Shown here one piece after another: positions 25,835 through 34,077 of a stretch of DNA of 59,869 nucleotides (the first letter of the stretch is position 1; every line of letters starts with the position of its first letter). The stretch comes from MGBC114079 sp964531385 (lineage in GTDB: Bacteria; Bacillota; Clostridia; Lachnospirales; CAG-274). The notes under the pieces are model-generated. The model did not search any database. It was not told where the DNA came from and saw only the letters and a list, made by a program, of their open reading frames with translations. The stretch lies in the NCBI GenBank assembly GCA_964531385.1, contig CAZHGC010000015.1:1-59869 (forward strand), written 5' to 3'. The translations under genes were made by a program, and so were the position numbers.

Positions 25835-25906
25835 TTGGGAAACTTCGCATATCGAATACCCTCGCTTCAAAGGTTATTCAAACTTTTAATATGCTCGCTC
25901 TCCCAA
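25835..25906 (+). ncRNA. structured 5' leader (three stacked helices) before malic enzyme
   Basis: Nested pairings run in order: outer TTGGGA (25835-25840)/TCCCAA (25901-25906); middle GCATAT (25847-25852)/ATATGC (25889-25894); inner GAATACC (25854-25860)/GGTTATTC (25872-25879) with one bulged T; loop of 11. Internal loops AACTTC and TCGCTC lie between outer and middle helices. It begins about 10 nt after the -10 and ends 12 nt before AAGGAG. It is not a riboswitch class I recognise and has no terminator stem. Confidence 0.5.
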
Positions 25907-25931
25907 ATATGAAAAAATAAGGAGCATAACT

Positions 25932-27107
25932 ATGGATTATAAAAAAATCGCTATGGAAAAACACGCCGAATGGAAAGGCAAAATAGAAGTTGTGTCAAGA
26001 GCCGAATTAAACACACTCGATGACTTGTCCGTTGCATACACTCCGGGGGTTGCCCAGCCTTGCCTCGCAATAAAAGAAAACCCCGAACTTTCATTTGAAT
26101 TAACAAGAAGATGGAACACCGTTGCCGTAATAACAGACGGAACAGCCGTTTTGGGGTTGGGCGATATAGGTCCGGAAGCAGGAATGCCCGTAATGGAAGG
26201 AAAATGCGTTCTCTTCAAAGAATTTGGCGGAGTTGATGCAATCCCTCTTTGCGTTCGTTCAAAAAATCCCGATGAAATCGTAAATGCAATAAGCCTTCTT
26301 GCAGGAAGCTTCGGCGGAATAAATCTTGAAGACATAGGAGCTCCAAGATGTTTCGAAATCGAAGAAAAATTAAAAAAAGTTTGTGACATTCCCGTTTTCC
26401 ACGATGACCAGCATGGAACAGCCGTTGTTGTTCTTTCCGGAATAAGAAACGCCCTAAAAATAACAGGCAAAAAGCCCGAAGAAGTAAAAATTGCAATGTC
26501 CGGTGCCGGTGCTGCCGGAACAGCAATAGCAAAACTCCTCTTAAAAGCCGGTTTCAAAAATATATCGCTTGCAAATATCGATGGCGTTATCTCTTCCGAC
26601 ATAACCTATTCCGATAACTCTTTAAATGAGCTTGCAAAAATAACAAACCTTGAAAAGAAACATGGAACACTTGCCGATATAGTAAAAGGAGCCGACATCT
26701 TCATCGGTGTTTCAGCCCCAAATATATTAACCGAAGAAATGATTAAATCAATGGCAAAAGACCCAATAATTTTTGCAATGGCAAACCCTGTTCCCGAAGT
26801 AATGCCCGATGTTGCAAAAAAAGCGGGAGCAAAAATAATTGCAACGGGTCGCTCCGATTATCCAAATCAAATAAATAACGTTCTTGCATTCCCCGGAATT
26901 TTCCGCGGAGCGTTAGACGTTCGAGCAACCGACATAAATATAGAAATGAAACTTGCGGCAGCCAATGCAATCGCCTCCCTTGTAACGGAAGAAGATTTAA
27001 AAAATGGAATAATAATTCCGTCTCCGTTCAATAAAAACATTTCAAAAGACATCGCAAAAGCCGTTGCCGAAGCCGCAATAAAATCCGGTGTTGCAAAAAT
27101 AAAATAA
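25932..27107 (+). CDS. NAD(P)-dependent malic enzyme, bacterial short type
   Basis: A 391-residue enzyme that decarboxylates malate to pyruvate. Motifs: SVAYTPGVAQPC (Tyr acid), GKCVLFKEFGGVDAIPL (catalytic Lys), the metal-site stretch INLEDIGAPRCFEIE and FHDDQHGTAVVVL, then Rossmann GAGAAGTAIAKLL and MANPVPEVMPD, ATGRSDYPNQINNVLAFPGIFRGALD. The length equals that of single-domain bacterial malic enzymes lacking the phosphotransacetylase part. AAGGAG precedes the ATG. A single-gene unit with a structured leader and a terminator. Confidence 0.96.
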   Translation: MDYKKIAMEKHAEWKGKIEVVSRAELNTLDDLSVAYTPGVAQPCLAIKENPELSFELTRRWNTVAVITDGTAVLGLGDIGPEAGMPVMEGKCVLFKEFGGVDAIPLCVRSKNPDEIVNAISLLAGSFGGINLEDIGAPRCFEIEEKLKKVCDIPVFHDDQHGTAVVVLSGIRNALKITGKKPEEVKIAMSGAGAAGTAIAKLLLKAGFKNISLANIDGVISSDITYSDNSLNELAKITNLEKKHGTLADIVKGADIFIGVSAPNILTEEMIKSMAKDPIIFAMANPVPEVMPDVAKKAGAKIIATGRSDYPNQINNVLAFPGIFRGALDVRATDINIEMKLAAANAIASLVTEEDLKNGIIIPSPFNKNISKDIAKAVAEAAIKSGVAKIK

Positions 27108-27156
27108 ACCGAAAAACATTTTTAAAATTCTGCAGTCTTGCAAAAAAATAAAAACA

Positions 27157-27199
27157 GCTGATTTAAGGCTTTGCCAAAAGTCTTAAATCAGCCGTTTTT
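27157..27199 (+). terminator. intrinsic terminator of the malic enzyme gene
   Basis: GCTGATTTAAG (27157-27167) pairs with CTTAAATCAGC (27182-27192), followed by CG and seven T residues. Confidence 0.9.
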
Positions 27200-27338
27200 T
27201 TCTAAAATCATTCGCAAAATTTTATTTTTAACAAAACTTAATATGCAAATTTTACATATTTTTACACAAAATCCCCATATTCAAAAAGAATATCGCTCAA
27301 GAATTTTTTGTTTTTTTAAGAAATAACAGCAATAACTC

Positions 27339-27367
27339 TTGACAATATCGGTTATTCATTATATCAT
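27339..27367 (+). promoter_or_regulatory. promoter of tRNA-Leu
   Basis: TTGACA (27339-27344), 17-bp spacer, TATCAT (27362-27367), ending 8 bp before the tRNA: the same hexamers and spacing as the tRNA-Val promoter. Confidence 0.85.
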
Positions 27368-27375
27368 AATAGTAT

Positions 27376-27456
27376 GCGGACGTGACGGAACGGCAGACGT
27401 GCAGGATTCAGATTCCTGTGAGAAAACTCATGTGGGTTCAAATCCCATCGTCCGCA
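27376..27456 (+). tRNA. tRNA-Leu (anticodon CAG)
   Basis: Class II tRNA: acceptor GCGGACG/CGTCCGC with discriminator A, GTGACGGAACGGCAGAC D region, anticodon arm CAGGA-TTCAGAT-TCCTG (anticodon CAG), long variable arm TGAG-AAAA-CTCA, T loop TTCAAAT. CCA is not encoded. Confidence 0.95.
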
Positions 27457-27496
27457 GCTTTATCCCTATTCCCTTCCTTTTTTACCCTTCTTTTGA

Positions 27497-27525
27497 AAAG
27501 ATAAGTTTCGGCTTATCTTTTTTTA
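27497..27525 (+). terminator. intrinsic terminator of tRNA-Leu
   Basis: AAAGATAAG (27497-27505) and CTTATCTTT (27512-27520) with loop TTTCGG, then a T run. Confidence 0.88.
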
Positions 27526-27545
27526 TTTGTAAAAATCAATAAAAA

Positions 27546-27578
27546 CCCCATACCATAAACTTTAACTATGATATGGGG
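27546..27578 (-). terminator. intrinsic terminator of the first LCP gene
   Basis: CCCCATACCATA (27546-27557) pairs with TATGATATGGGG (27567-27578), one mismatch. On the minus strand GGGG is followed by TTTTT. Confidence 0.88.
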
Positions 27579-27595
27579 CAATAATAAAAATATCT

Positions 27596-28681
27596 TTATC
27601 TTCCAATTCCAATAATCTCCTCGGAAGTTTCCTCCGATGTCTCCTCGCCAACAGGTTCAATTCCAAAAAAGCATTCATCAATAATTTCTTTAGCCTCTTC
27701 TTTTTGCAAAACAAAATAATAAGCTCCGTCAACCATCTTGCCCTCGCAAGGAAGCATATAAGATTTAATATTGTCCGCATCTATTTTCGAAATGCACGAC
27801 AAATATTTTGTAATATCAACAAGAGTAAAATCCGTCTCAACATACTTCATAAAGTCAGATGCAAGCCCTCTCAAATTTTTCGAAAGATTCTCGGTGCTCA
27901 AAACTTTTTTCATAAAAACTTTAATAAACTCTCTTTGAATTTCCATTCTCTTAATGTCTTGAGTTGCATAACCTTTTCTAAAACGAACAAGCCCCTCCGC
28001 CTGTTTTCCGTTAAGGTGTTGCATTCCACCTTTAAGGTTTATGTACAAATCCTGTCCGGGGTCAGAATAATAAAGTCCGCCCTCCGGAACTTCAAAATCA
28101 ATCCCACCAATAGTGTCAACAACGCTTCTAAAACCAGCAGTGTCAACCATAGCATAATAATCGATTTTAATTCCCAAAACATCGGAAACCTCGTCTTTAA
28201 GATATTGAAGCCCGTTTTCCTCTCCAACATAATTGTAAAGAGAATTAAGCTTAAAATAACTCGGCGGATTTCTTCCAATGTCGTTAAGTGCCTTAATTTT
28301 GTCTCGCTCCAAAACCGTATATAAATCCCTCGGAACGGAAACCAAAGAAATTTCGCCCGTTGCCGAAACAAAACTTCCAACCATAATCGTATCGGTAAGC
28401 CCCGCAATTTTATCTCGCCCAATTAAAAGAAAATTCGTTCTTGCGGGAGCCGAAAAAATTCCCTCTTCTTCCTCTTCCTGCTCTTCAACTTTTTCAAGCC
28501 TGTCCCAATCTTTAATTTGGTTTGAGGCAACATAAGCAGGCTCAACATTTATTTGATAAATCAAAACCCCCGACCCAAACAATAATATAAAAATCCCCAT
28601 AATCGAACCCAAAACGGCAAAATACTTCTTCAAAAGTCTTTTTTGATTTGAATTTTTCAAATTCTTGTTGTCTTTAATCAT
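27596..28681 (-). CDS. LytR-CpsA-Psr (LCP) family wall-polymer transferase
   Basis: A 361-residue type II membrane protein that would transfer anionic polymer or polysaccharide from its lipid carrier to peptidoglycan. N-terminal basic stretch, TM at about 20-43, acidic linker (EEQEEEEEG), then the LCP domain (about 85-265): TDTIMVGSF, SVPRDLYTVL (phosphate-binding Arg), KLNSLYNYVG, VDTIGGIDFEVP, HLNGKQAEGLVRFRKGYATQDIKRMEIQREF. The C-terminus carries an ETSEETSEE tail. AAGGG lies 9 nt before the ATG. It has its own promoter. A second LCP gene is at 57.4 kb. Confidence 0.94.
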   Translation of the reverse strand: MIKDNKNLKNSNQKRLLKKYFAVLGSIMGIFILLFGSGVLIYQINVEPAYVASNQIKDWDRLEKVEEQEEEEEGIFSAPARTNFLLIGRDKIAGLTDTIMVGSFVSATGEISLVSVPRDLYTVLERDKIKALNDIGRNPPSYFKLNSLYNYVGEENGLQYLKDEVSDVLGIKIDYYAMVDTAGFRSVVDTIGGIDFEVPEGGLYYSDPGQDLYINLKGGMQHLNGKQAEGLVRFRKGYATQDIKRMEIQREFIKVFMKKVLSTENLSKNLRGLASDFMKYVETDFTLVDITKYLSCISKIDADNIKSYMLPCEGKMVDGAYYFVLQKEEAKEIIDECFFGIEPVGEETSEETSEEIIGIGR

Positions 28682-28775
28682 ATGTTCATACCCTTATAAA
28701 AATTCTGAATGTAATAAATAATAATAAACAATTTGTATCGTTTTCTTAAATTAAAAAACAATAAAAACCATAAAA

Positions 28776-28804
28776 AGTATATCAGATTACAATATATTTT
28801 ACAA
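28776..28804 (-). promoter_or_regulatory. promoter of the first LCP gene
   Basis: On the minus strand TTGTAA (28799-28804), 17-bp spacer, TATACT (28776-28781) preceded by TCTGA. The rest of 28682-28983 is AT-rich, with a weak CGGGAA/TTCCCG hairpin at 28907-28928 that may end the ndoA transcript, and no gene I can support. Confidence 0.7.
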
Positions 28805-28983
28805 TATCTTTTTTTCCGAAAAAATAACCAAAATTTTTTAACATAATTTTCTCCCTGCAAAAACCGTTTCACAAATCTTTCGCCAAACAGCAAAAAATCA
28901 GCTCCACGGGAAGAAAATAATTTTCCCGCCCCGTCAAGTCCAATTTTTTTAAAACCAATCCAAACAGCTCTATGTAAAAACAA

Positions 28984-29325
28984 TTATAATCCAAGGCTTA
29001 TAAGAAGAGCTTTGTTAATTTTCTTCATAAGTTCAATGTCCAAATGCCCAATTTTCTCACGCAGTCTTTTTTTGTCAATAGTTCTGATTTGTTCAAGCAA
29101 AACAACCGAATCTTTAACAAGAGAATATTTGCAACAGTCAATTCCAATGTGCGTCGGAAGTTTAGATTTGTTAATCTGTGATGTAATCGCCGCACATATA
29201 ACCGTTGGGCTATATCTGTTGCCAACATCGTTTTGAATAATTAAAATAGGCCTTATCCCCCCTTGCTCCGAGCCAACAACAGGGCTTAAATCAGCATAAA
29301 ATATATCGCCTCTTTTAACAGTCAT
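28984..29325 (-). CDS. ndoA: MazF/PemK-family endoribonuclease toxin (NdoA/EndoA)
   Basis: A 113-residue mRNA interferase. It starts MTVKRGDIFYADLSPVVGSEQGGIRPILIIQNDVGN and contains ICAAITSQINKSKLPTHIGI, VLLEQIRTIDKKRL and IGHLD, matching NdoA of Bacillus (UACAU cleavage in that organism). ATG at 29325 lies 10 nt after GGAG. It follows alr as in Bacillus, but the antitoxin gene normally between them is missing: the 164-bp gap is too short and has no start. It may use a distant antitoxin or be controlled otherwise. Confidence 0.93.
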   Translation of the reverse strand: MTVKRGDIFYADLSPVVGSEQGGIRPILIIQNDVGNRYSPTVICAAITSQINKSKLPTHIGIDCCKYSLVKDSVVLLEQIRTIDKKRLREKIGHLDIELMKKINKALLISLGL

Positions 29326-29489
29326 TCGCCTCACACTCCAAATAGTAATATTCCAACAAAAATTTATAAAACGTTCATTTCAAAATTATTTTGTCTGTAG
29401 AATATTATCCTCTGTAAGACGCAAAAATATACTCCAATATGTAAATAATTTTTATTTTTTCAAAAAATTCTCATATTCCCTGCTGTTAA

Positions 29490-30650
29490 TCAAACTATGT
29501 AATTTATCGTTTTCAAAACCTCGCCGTCTCTCAAATACATTCTCGGAACTCGCTTTCCAACGTTGCATAAAACTTCATAACTAATAGTTCCCTGAATTTT
29601 CGCAAGGTCATCAGCCGTAACAGAAACTCCGTTAAATTCGCCCATTAAAATAACTTCGTCTCCAACCGAAACGTTCGGAATGTCCGTAACGTCTATCATA
29701 AATTGGTCCATACAAATGTTGCCAACAACCAATGATGCTTTTCCACCAACAATAACGCTTGCCTTGTTCGAAAGAAGCCTTGAATATCCGTCAGCATATC
29801 CAACGGGAATTGTCGCAATAACACTTTTCCGCTTTGTAAAAAAAGTTCGTCCATATCCAATGCTAACACCTTCATCAACTGTTTTAATGTGGCTAATGTT
29901 CGTCTTTATGCTCATACAAGGCAAAATGTTAATGTCTTTTTTAACAGCTTCCGAAGGAAACAAACCGTAAAGAATAATTCCCTCCCTAACCATATCAAGA
30001 CGTAAGTCGGGCAAATCCAAAATAGCCCCGCTGTTTGAAGCATGCTTCAAAATCGAGTGTCCAAGCCTTTTTTCAACGTTCTCCGCCATATATGTAAATT
30101 TTTCATATTGCTCAAAAGTAAAAGTTTTGTCTTCTTCGTCAGCCGTTGCAAAATGTGTATAAATCCCCGAAACATTTAAATTCGGCAGTTTGGAAATTTC
30201 CAAAATTGTATCAATGCTGTCTTCCGATGGCAAAAATCCAATTCTTCCCATTCCCGTATCAATTTTAATATGTACATCAACCGTTTTGTTAAGCTTAACT
30301 GCCGATTTTGAAAAAGCAACCGCCATATCAAAAGAAAAAATTGTCTGTGTAAGTCCGTTTAAAATAACCTCGTCAATTTTCGCCTCCGGAGTATATCCAA
30401 GAAGTAAAACAGGAACAAAAATGCTGTGTTTTCTAAGCTGAACACCCTCGTCGCAAGTTGCAACACCAAGCCAGTTCGCACCGTTGTATAAAGCAACCTT
30501 GCTAACTTCAACAGCACCGTGTCCATAAGCATCGGCTTTAACAACTGCAAGAAGTTTAACATCATCACCAATCTTTTTTCTAACCTCCCTAACATTGTTG
30601 CCAATGTTGTCAAGATTAATTTCCGCAACAACTCTCTGATATTCAACCAT
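29490..30650 (-). CDS. alr: alanine racemase
   Basis: A 386-residue PLP enzyme interconverting L- and D-alanine for peptidoglycan. LAVVKADAYGHGA holds the PLP lysine, IDTGMGRIGFLP and YTHFATADEEDKTFTFEQ line the site, SIGYGRTFFT holds the catalytic Tyr, and GNICMDQFMIDVTDIP closes the dimer site. Length is normal. AGGAGG precedes the ATG. It starts 30 bp after the gerS-like gene, an arrangement like gerS-alr2 in Clostridioides difficile, where the racemase works in spores. Confidence 0.96.
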   Translation of the reverse strand: MVEYQRVVAEINLDNIGNNVREVRKKIGDDVKLLAVVKADAYGHGAVEVSKVALYNGANWLGVATCDEGVQLRKHSIFVPVLLLGYTPEAKIDEVILNGLTQTIFSFDMAVAFSKSAVKLNKTVDVHIKIDTGMGRIGFLPSEDSIDTILEISKLPNLNVSGIYTHFATADEEDKTFTFEQYEKFTYMAENVEKRLGHSILKHASNSGAILDLPDLRLDMVREGIILYGLFPSEAVKKDINILPCMSIKTNISHIKTVDEGVSIGYGRTFFTKRKSVIATIPVGYADGYSRLLSNKASVIVGGKASLVVGNICMDQFMIDVTDIPNVSVGDEVILMGEFNGVSVTADDLAKIQGTISYEVLCNVGKRVPRMYLRDGEVLKTINYIV

Positions 30651-30680
30651 GTAAAGAAATCCTCCTTAAAAAATCAAATG

Positions 30681-31313
30681 CTATTCCGAAAAACTTTCAA
30701 AAGCTTTTTCGTTGCTCTCTTCGTTAAATTTAAAATTGGAAAAATCCGCCTTAAAAACAAGCTTTCCGTCATCATCAAAAGTTTCAAGAGCCGAAGGCTC
30801 CCCTTTTTCAATGTCAAACCAAAGCTTTTGAAATTTAAAATATTTTCCGTCATCAACATTTGCATAAAAAACAATATAATCTTTTCCAGCAAGCCTAATT
30901 TCTTCCTCAAAGCTGTCCGAGCGTTTAAAATAGTTTTTCATAAACTCAGAAATAAAAATTTTGCTCTTTCCATCAAAATCTCCGCCAACTCCAATAAAAG
31001 AAATTTTGCTCTTCACATTAGGATTATAATGCCATATTCCTTTCCCGTCAAATAAAATAACGCTTCCCTCCAAAAGTTTCGGGCTTGTCGTTTCAATTCG
31101 ATATTTTCCGCCTTTTTCCCAAAAAATATTAACTTTGTAATTGTTCTCGCCTTTGTTCGAAACAATTAAAACATCGGCAAAACAACTGTAACTTTTCATC
31201 TCCGCAAGAATTTCCGCAGGCTTTTTTCCCTCCCGCCCAAAAGAACTCTCCCCACACCCCTCAACCGCCAAACTCAAAAAAAATAATAAAAAAATCAAAA
31301 AATATTTTTTCAT
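30681..31313 (-). CDS. GerS-like germination lipoprotein
   Basis: A 210-residue lipoprotein with a long hydrophobic signal and lipobox VEGC (Cys20). The mature part is a beta-rich LolA-like fold: SYSCFADVLIVSNKGENNYKVNIFWEKGGKYRIETTSP, GKGIWHYNPNVKSK, then FKFQKLWFDIEKGEPSALETFDDDGK. In Clostridioides difficile GerS has this fold, lies directly before alr2, and pairs with the amidase CwlD to make muramic-lactam cortex needed for germination. Position and fold suggest the same role; sequence identity cannot be checked here. GGGAGG precedes the ATG at 31313. cwlD is not in the window. Confidence 0.7.
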   Translation of the reverse strand: MKKYFLIFLLFFLSLAVEGCGESSFGREGKKPAEILAEMKSYSCFADVLIVSNKGENNYKVNIFWEKGGKYRIETTSPKLLEGSVILFDGKGIWHYNPNVKSKISFIGVGGDFDGKSKIFISEFMKNYFKRSDSFEEEIRLAGKDYIVFYANVDDGKYFKFQKLWFDIEKGEPSALETFDDDGKLVFKADFSNFKFNEESNEKAFESFSE

Positions 31314-31503
31314 AAAAATTCCTCCCAAAAAATCAATACCATAAATATTTATATGCTTTCTTATATCAAAAAATTATACATACAACTATCATAATGCCTC
31401 GTAAAACCACCGTAAAACCTGTTTTCCCGCAATGCCAAACAACGCTCATAAAATATCACCGTAACCAAATTTTAATTAACTTTCCCAAATGCTTAAAAAT
31501 AGT

Positions 31504-31532
31504 TTGAAATGTATGTAAAAAGGGTGTATAAT
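31504..31532 (+). promoter_or_regulatory. promoter of yqeG-aroE
   Basis: TTGAAA (31504-31509), 17-bp spacer, TATAAT (31527-31532). The leader of about 195 nt starts with a hairpin TTGTATGG/CCATACAA (31545-31571); the remainder is unstructured as far as I can see. Confidence 0.8.
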
Positions 31533-31736
31533 AAAATCAGTAATTTGTATGGTTTAAAAATTGCCATACAACTCCAATTTTCGTTTACAACAGCTTTGTT
31601 TAAAACAATGCTTAAAATATTTCAATAATCAAATTAATTTCGGCTTCAAAAAATGAATTGCCAAATTAATATTGGATATACTAAAAACAAGACTTTACTG
31701 TAACAACTGTTTAATAATTTATTTGCGAGGTATTTT

Positions 31737-32246
31737 ATGTTTAAAAAATTTTTCCCCGAAAAGTATCTTGAGTCTGTTTTTGAAATCGATTTGGAAAATA
31801 TGAAAAACGAACGGGTCGAAGCTCTTATTTTTGACATAGACAACACGCTTGTCCCATACTTCGTCCCGCACGCAAACGACAGAATAAAAAAGCTTTTTTC
31901 AAAAATCAAATCAAAAGGCATAAAAGTCGGAGTTCTCTCAAACAATAAAGAACAACGAGTCTCCCTCTTTTGCAAAGATTTGAACATCGAATATGTCCCA
32001 AAAGCAGGAAAACCGGGAATAAAAGGTCTCGGAAAGCTCATAAAAAAACTTGGTGTAAAAAATCATAAAAACACAGTCATAATAGGTGACCAAGTTTTCA
32101 CAGATGTCCTTTGCGGAAATCGAATGGGAATCCACACAATTCTCGTCAAACCCGTTTCAAAAAAAGACGCTTTCGGAACAAGGCTAAAAAGAGGGGTCGA
32201 ATCCTTCGTAATAAGCCTATATCTTAAACAAAAACGAACAATATAA
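31737..32246 (+). CDS. yqeG: YqeG-family HAD phosphatase
   Basis: A 169-residue HAD subfamily IIIA phosphatase. Motif I is FDIDNTLVPY (nucleophile Asp), motif II VGVLSNN, the conserved Lys in KAGKPG, and motif III IIGDQVFTDVLCGNRMG. Substrate is unknown; in Bacillus the gene lies with yqeH and aroE, and here it is followed by aroE without yqeH. Ribosome site GAGG. Confidence 0.93.
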   Translation: MFKKFFPEKYLESVFEIDLENMKNERVEALIFDIDNTLVPYFVPHANDRIKKLFSKIKSKGIKVGVLSNNKEQRVSLFCKDLNIEYVPKAGKPGIKGLGKLIKKLGVKNHKNTVIIGDQVFTDVLCGNRMGIHTILVKPVSKKDAFGTRLKRGVESFVISLYLKQKRTI

Positions 32247-32260
32247 AATCAATTTCGGTT

Positions 32261-32283
32261 TCAAGCCCCCTTTTGTGGGGCTT
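32261..32283 (+). other. hairpin between yqeG and aroE
   Basis: AAGCCCC and GGGGCTT form a stable stem followed by TTGC, a poor T tract, so it may attenuate or only stabilise message. A second small hairpin GCGTT/AACGC follows just before the aroE ribosome site. Confidence 0.5.
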
Positions 32284-32341
32284 TGCAAAACCGCTTCATC
32301 AAATTAATGCGTTGCCTTAACGCAACAAAAGAGGTAAAAAA

Positions 32342-33223
32342 ATGAATGTCAATTTACAAATAAACGGAAAAACAGAAGTGTATGGCTTGATAGGTGACCC
32401 CGTTTCCCATACTTTCTCGCCTCCAATCCATAATACGCTTGCAAAAAATTTCAATCAAAATTTTGTCTATGTTCCTTTCCATGTTCACGAGGGAAATGTA
32501 AAATCCGCTCTTTGCGGAGCTCACGCTTTGGGAATAAAAGGCTTAAATGTAACTGTGCCCCATAAAAAAACAGTAATGGAACATCTCTGCGGAATTGAAA
32601 AACGTGCCGAGGCCATAGGTGCAGTAAATACCCTAAAATACACCGAAAACGGCTACTTTGGCTATAACACCGATATTCTCGGAATTCTATACTCCCTCCA
32701 AACTCGTGGAATTACAATAAAAAATAAAGATGTTTTAATTATCGGTGCTGGGGGAAGTGCCTGTGCGGCGTTGGTTCTTGCTGCGTCCGAAGGTGCAAAA
32801 TCTGTCGTTGTTGCAAACAGAACAGTTGAAAATGCCGAAAAATTAAAAAATCATGTTCTAAACTATTACCCTGCAAATATAACCGTTTGCAGTCTTGAAA
32901 AAATAAACGAAATTCCAAAATGTGACATAGTTATCCAAACAACAACTGTCGGTTTCGGAAACAACACAGGGCTTTCGCCAATTACAAACAATCGTTTTTT
33001 CGCCGAAAAAAATGTTTCCGCCGCATTCGACACAATCTACATACCAAGTAAAACAAAATTTTTGGAAGATGCCGAAAGTATGGGCGTAACAGCAATAAAC
33101 GGCTTCGATATGTTAATCTATCAAGCAGTTGCTGCCTCCGAAATATGGCTCGATAAAAATTATGATAACGAAACAAAAGAAAATTTAAAAAAATCCCTTT
33201 GGGAAGCATCAAACTTTAAATAA
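32342..33223 (+). CDS. aroE: shikimate dehydrogenase
   Basis: A 293-residue NADPH enzyme reducing 3-dehydroshikimate to shikimate. N-terminal substrate site: YGLIGDPVSHTFSPPIHN, NVTVPHKKTV with catalytic Lys, and GAVNTL with the Asn. The Rossmann part has IIGAGGSACAALV and VANRT, and the C-terminus has NGFDMLIYQAVAASEIW. GAGG precedes the ATG. It is the first of the aro genes here, about 60 bp before comFB. Confidence 0.96.
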   Translation: MNVNLQINGKTEVYGLIGDPVSHTFSPPIHNTLAKNFNQNFVYVPFHVHEGNVKSALCGAHALGIKGLNVTVPHKKTVMEHLCGIEKRAEAIGAVNTLKYTENGYFGYNTDILGILYSLQTRGITIKNKDVLIIGAGGSACAALVLAASEGAKSVVVANRTVENAEKLKNHVLNYYPANITVCSLEKINEIPKCDIVIQTTTVGFGNNTGLSPITNNRFFAEKNVSAAFDTIYIPSKTKFLEDAESMGVTAINGFDMLIYQAVAASEIWLDKNYDNETKENLKKSLWEASNFK

Positions 33224-33284
33224 ACCTTTGCAAATAAACAAAGGGGTTAAATCAGCAATATTTTTATTTTAAGGGGTGTATCAT

Positions 33285-33563
33285 ATGGAACTGAAAAATT
33301 GTATGGAAGATGCAGTAAATCGCTATGTTGACGATATTATAAAAGAACTCGATATGTGTACTTGTGAAAAATGCAAGCTCGATGTTATGGCAATAGCTTT
33401 AAATAATCTTCCGCCTCAATACACTGTAACAGACGATGGCTTTTTGTTCAATAAATTAAAAACAATGGAGTTACAGTTTGAAATCGAAATCATCGCAGAA
33501 ATAACAAGGGCAGCAAAAATCGTTATGAAGGACTCAAGACATTATGAAAAAGAAGAAGAGTAA
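33285..33563 (+). CDS. ComFB-family protein
   Basis: A 92-residue protein starting MELKNCMEDAVNRYVDDIIKEL, with MCTCEKCKLDVMAIALNNLPPQYTVT, the four-Cys/LPPxY signature of ComFB. The family is found in the Bacillus competence operon and has been proposed as a cyclic dinucleotide receptor; that literature point is from memory. Here it lies between aroE and aroK, overlapping aroK by 20 bp, so it is translated with aromatic amino acid genes rather than com genes. The ATG is 8 nt after GGGG. Confidence 0.82.
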   Translation: MELKNCMEDAVNRYVDDIIKELDMCTCEKCKLDVMAIALNNLPPQYTVTDDGFLFNKLKTMELQFEIEIIAEITRAAKIVMKDSRHYEKEEE

Positions 33564-34077
33564 TATTATCCTAACCGGCTTTATGGGTTGCGGAAAAACA
33601 AGCATAGGTAAACGCATTGCCCAAAATTTCAATTCAAATTTCGTTGATACCGATATAGAAATACAAAATCTCTCGGGAATGTCAATAAATGAAATTTTTG
33701 AAAAATATGGCGAATCATATTTCCGAAAACTTGAACGAAATTATTGTAAACTCGTCGCACTAAGTTGTGGTTACATAATTGCAACCGGCGGAGGAATTAT
33801 AAAAGATGAAACAAATATCGAAAACTTGAAAATAAGCGGAACTGTAGTCTATTTAAAGTGCAGTCCCGATAAAATTTATAAAAATATAAAAAATGATTCA
33901 ACAAGACCTCTTCTGAATAATGCCAAAGATAAATATGCTTTAATTTGCTCAATGCTTAAAGAAAGAGAACCGCTCTATCAAAAATATGCCGATTTTATAA
34001 TCGATATAAGCGAAATGCGTCTCGAAGAAAGTGCATGGCAAGTTGGAAGAGAACTTAGGAGGCTTGGCTTTATATGA
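33544..34077 (+). CDS. aroK: shikimate kinase
   Basis: A 177-residue kinase making shikimate 3-phosphate from ATP and shikimate. Walker A GFMGCGKTSIGK, DTDIEI for shikimate/Mg, FRKLER, ATGGGII and the lid RPLL all match. Its start lies inside comFB with AAGGA as ribosome site, and its end overlaps aroQ by 4 bp (ATGA), so the three genes are translationally coupled. Confidence 0.96.
   Translation: MKKKKSNIILTGFMGCGKTSIGKRIAQNFNSNFVDTDIEIQNLSGMSINEIFEKYGESYFRKLERNYCKLVALSCGYIIATGGGIIKDETNIENLKISGTVVYLKCSPDKIYKNIKNDSTRPLLNNAKDKYALICSMLKEREPLYQKYADFIIDISEMRLEESAWQVGRELRRLGFI

Noticed and set aside
28678..28983. 101-codon minus-strand frame between ndoA and the LCP gene
   Set aside because: Starts one base after ndoA's stop without a ribosome site, crosses the LCP promoter, and is Phe/Lys-rich as expected of AT-rich spacer DNA.
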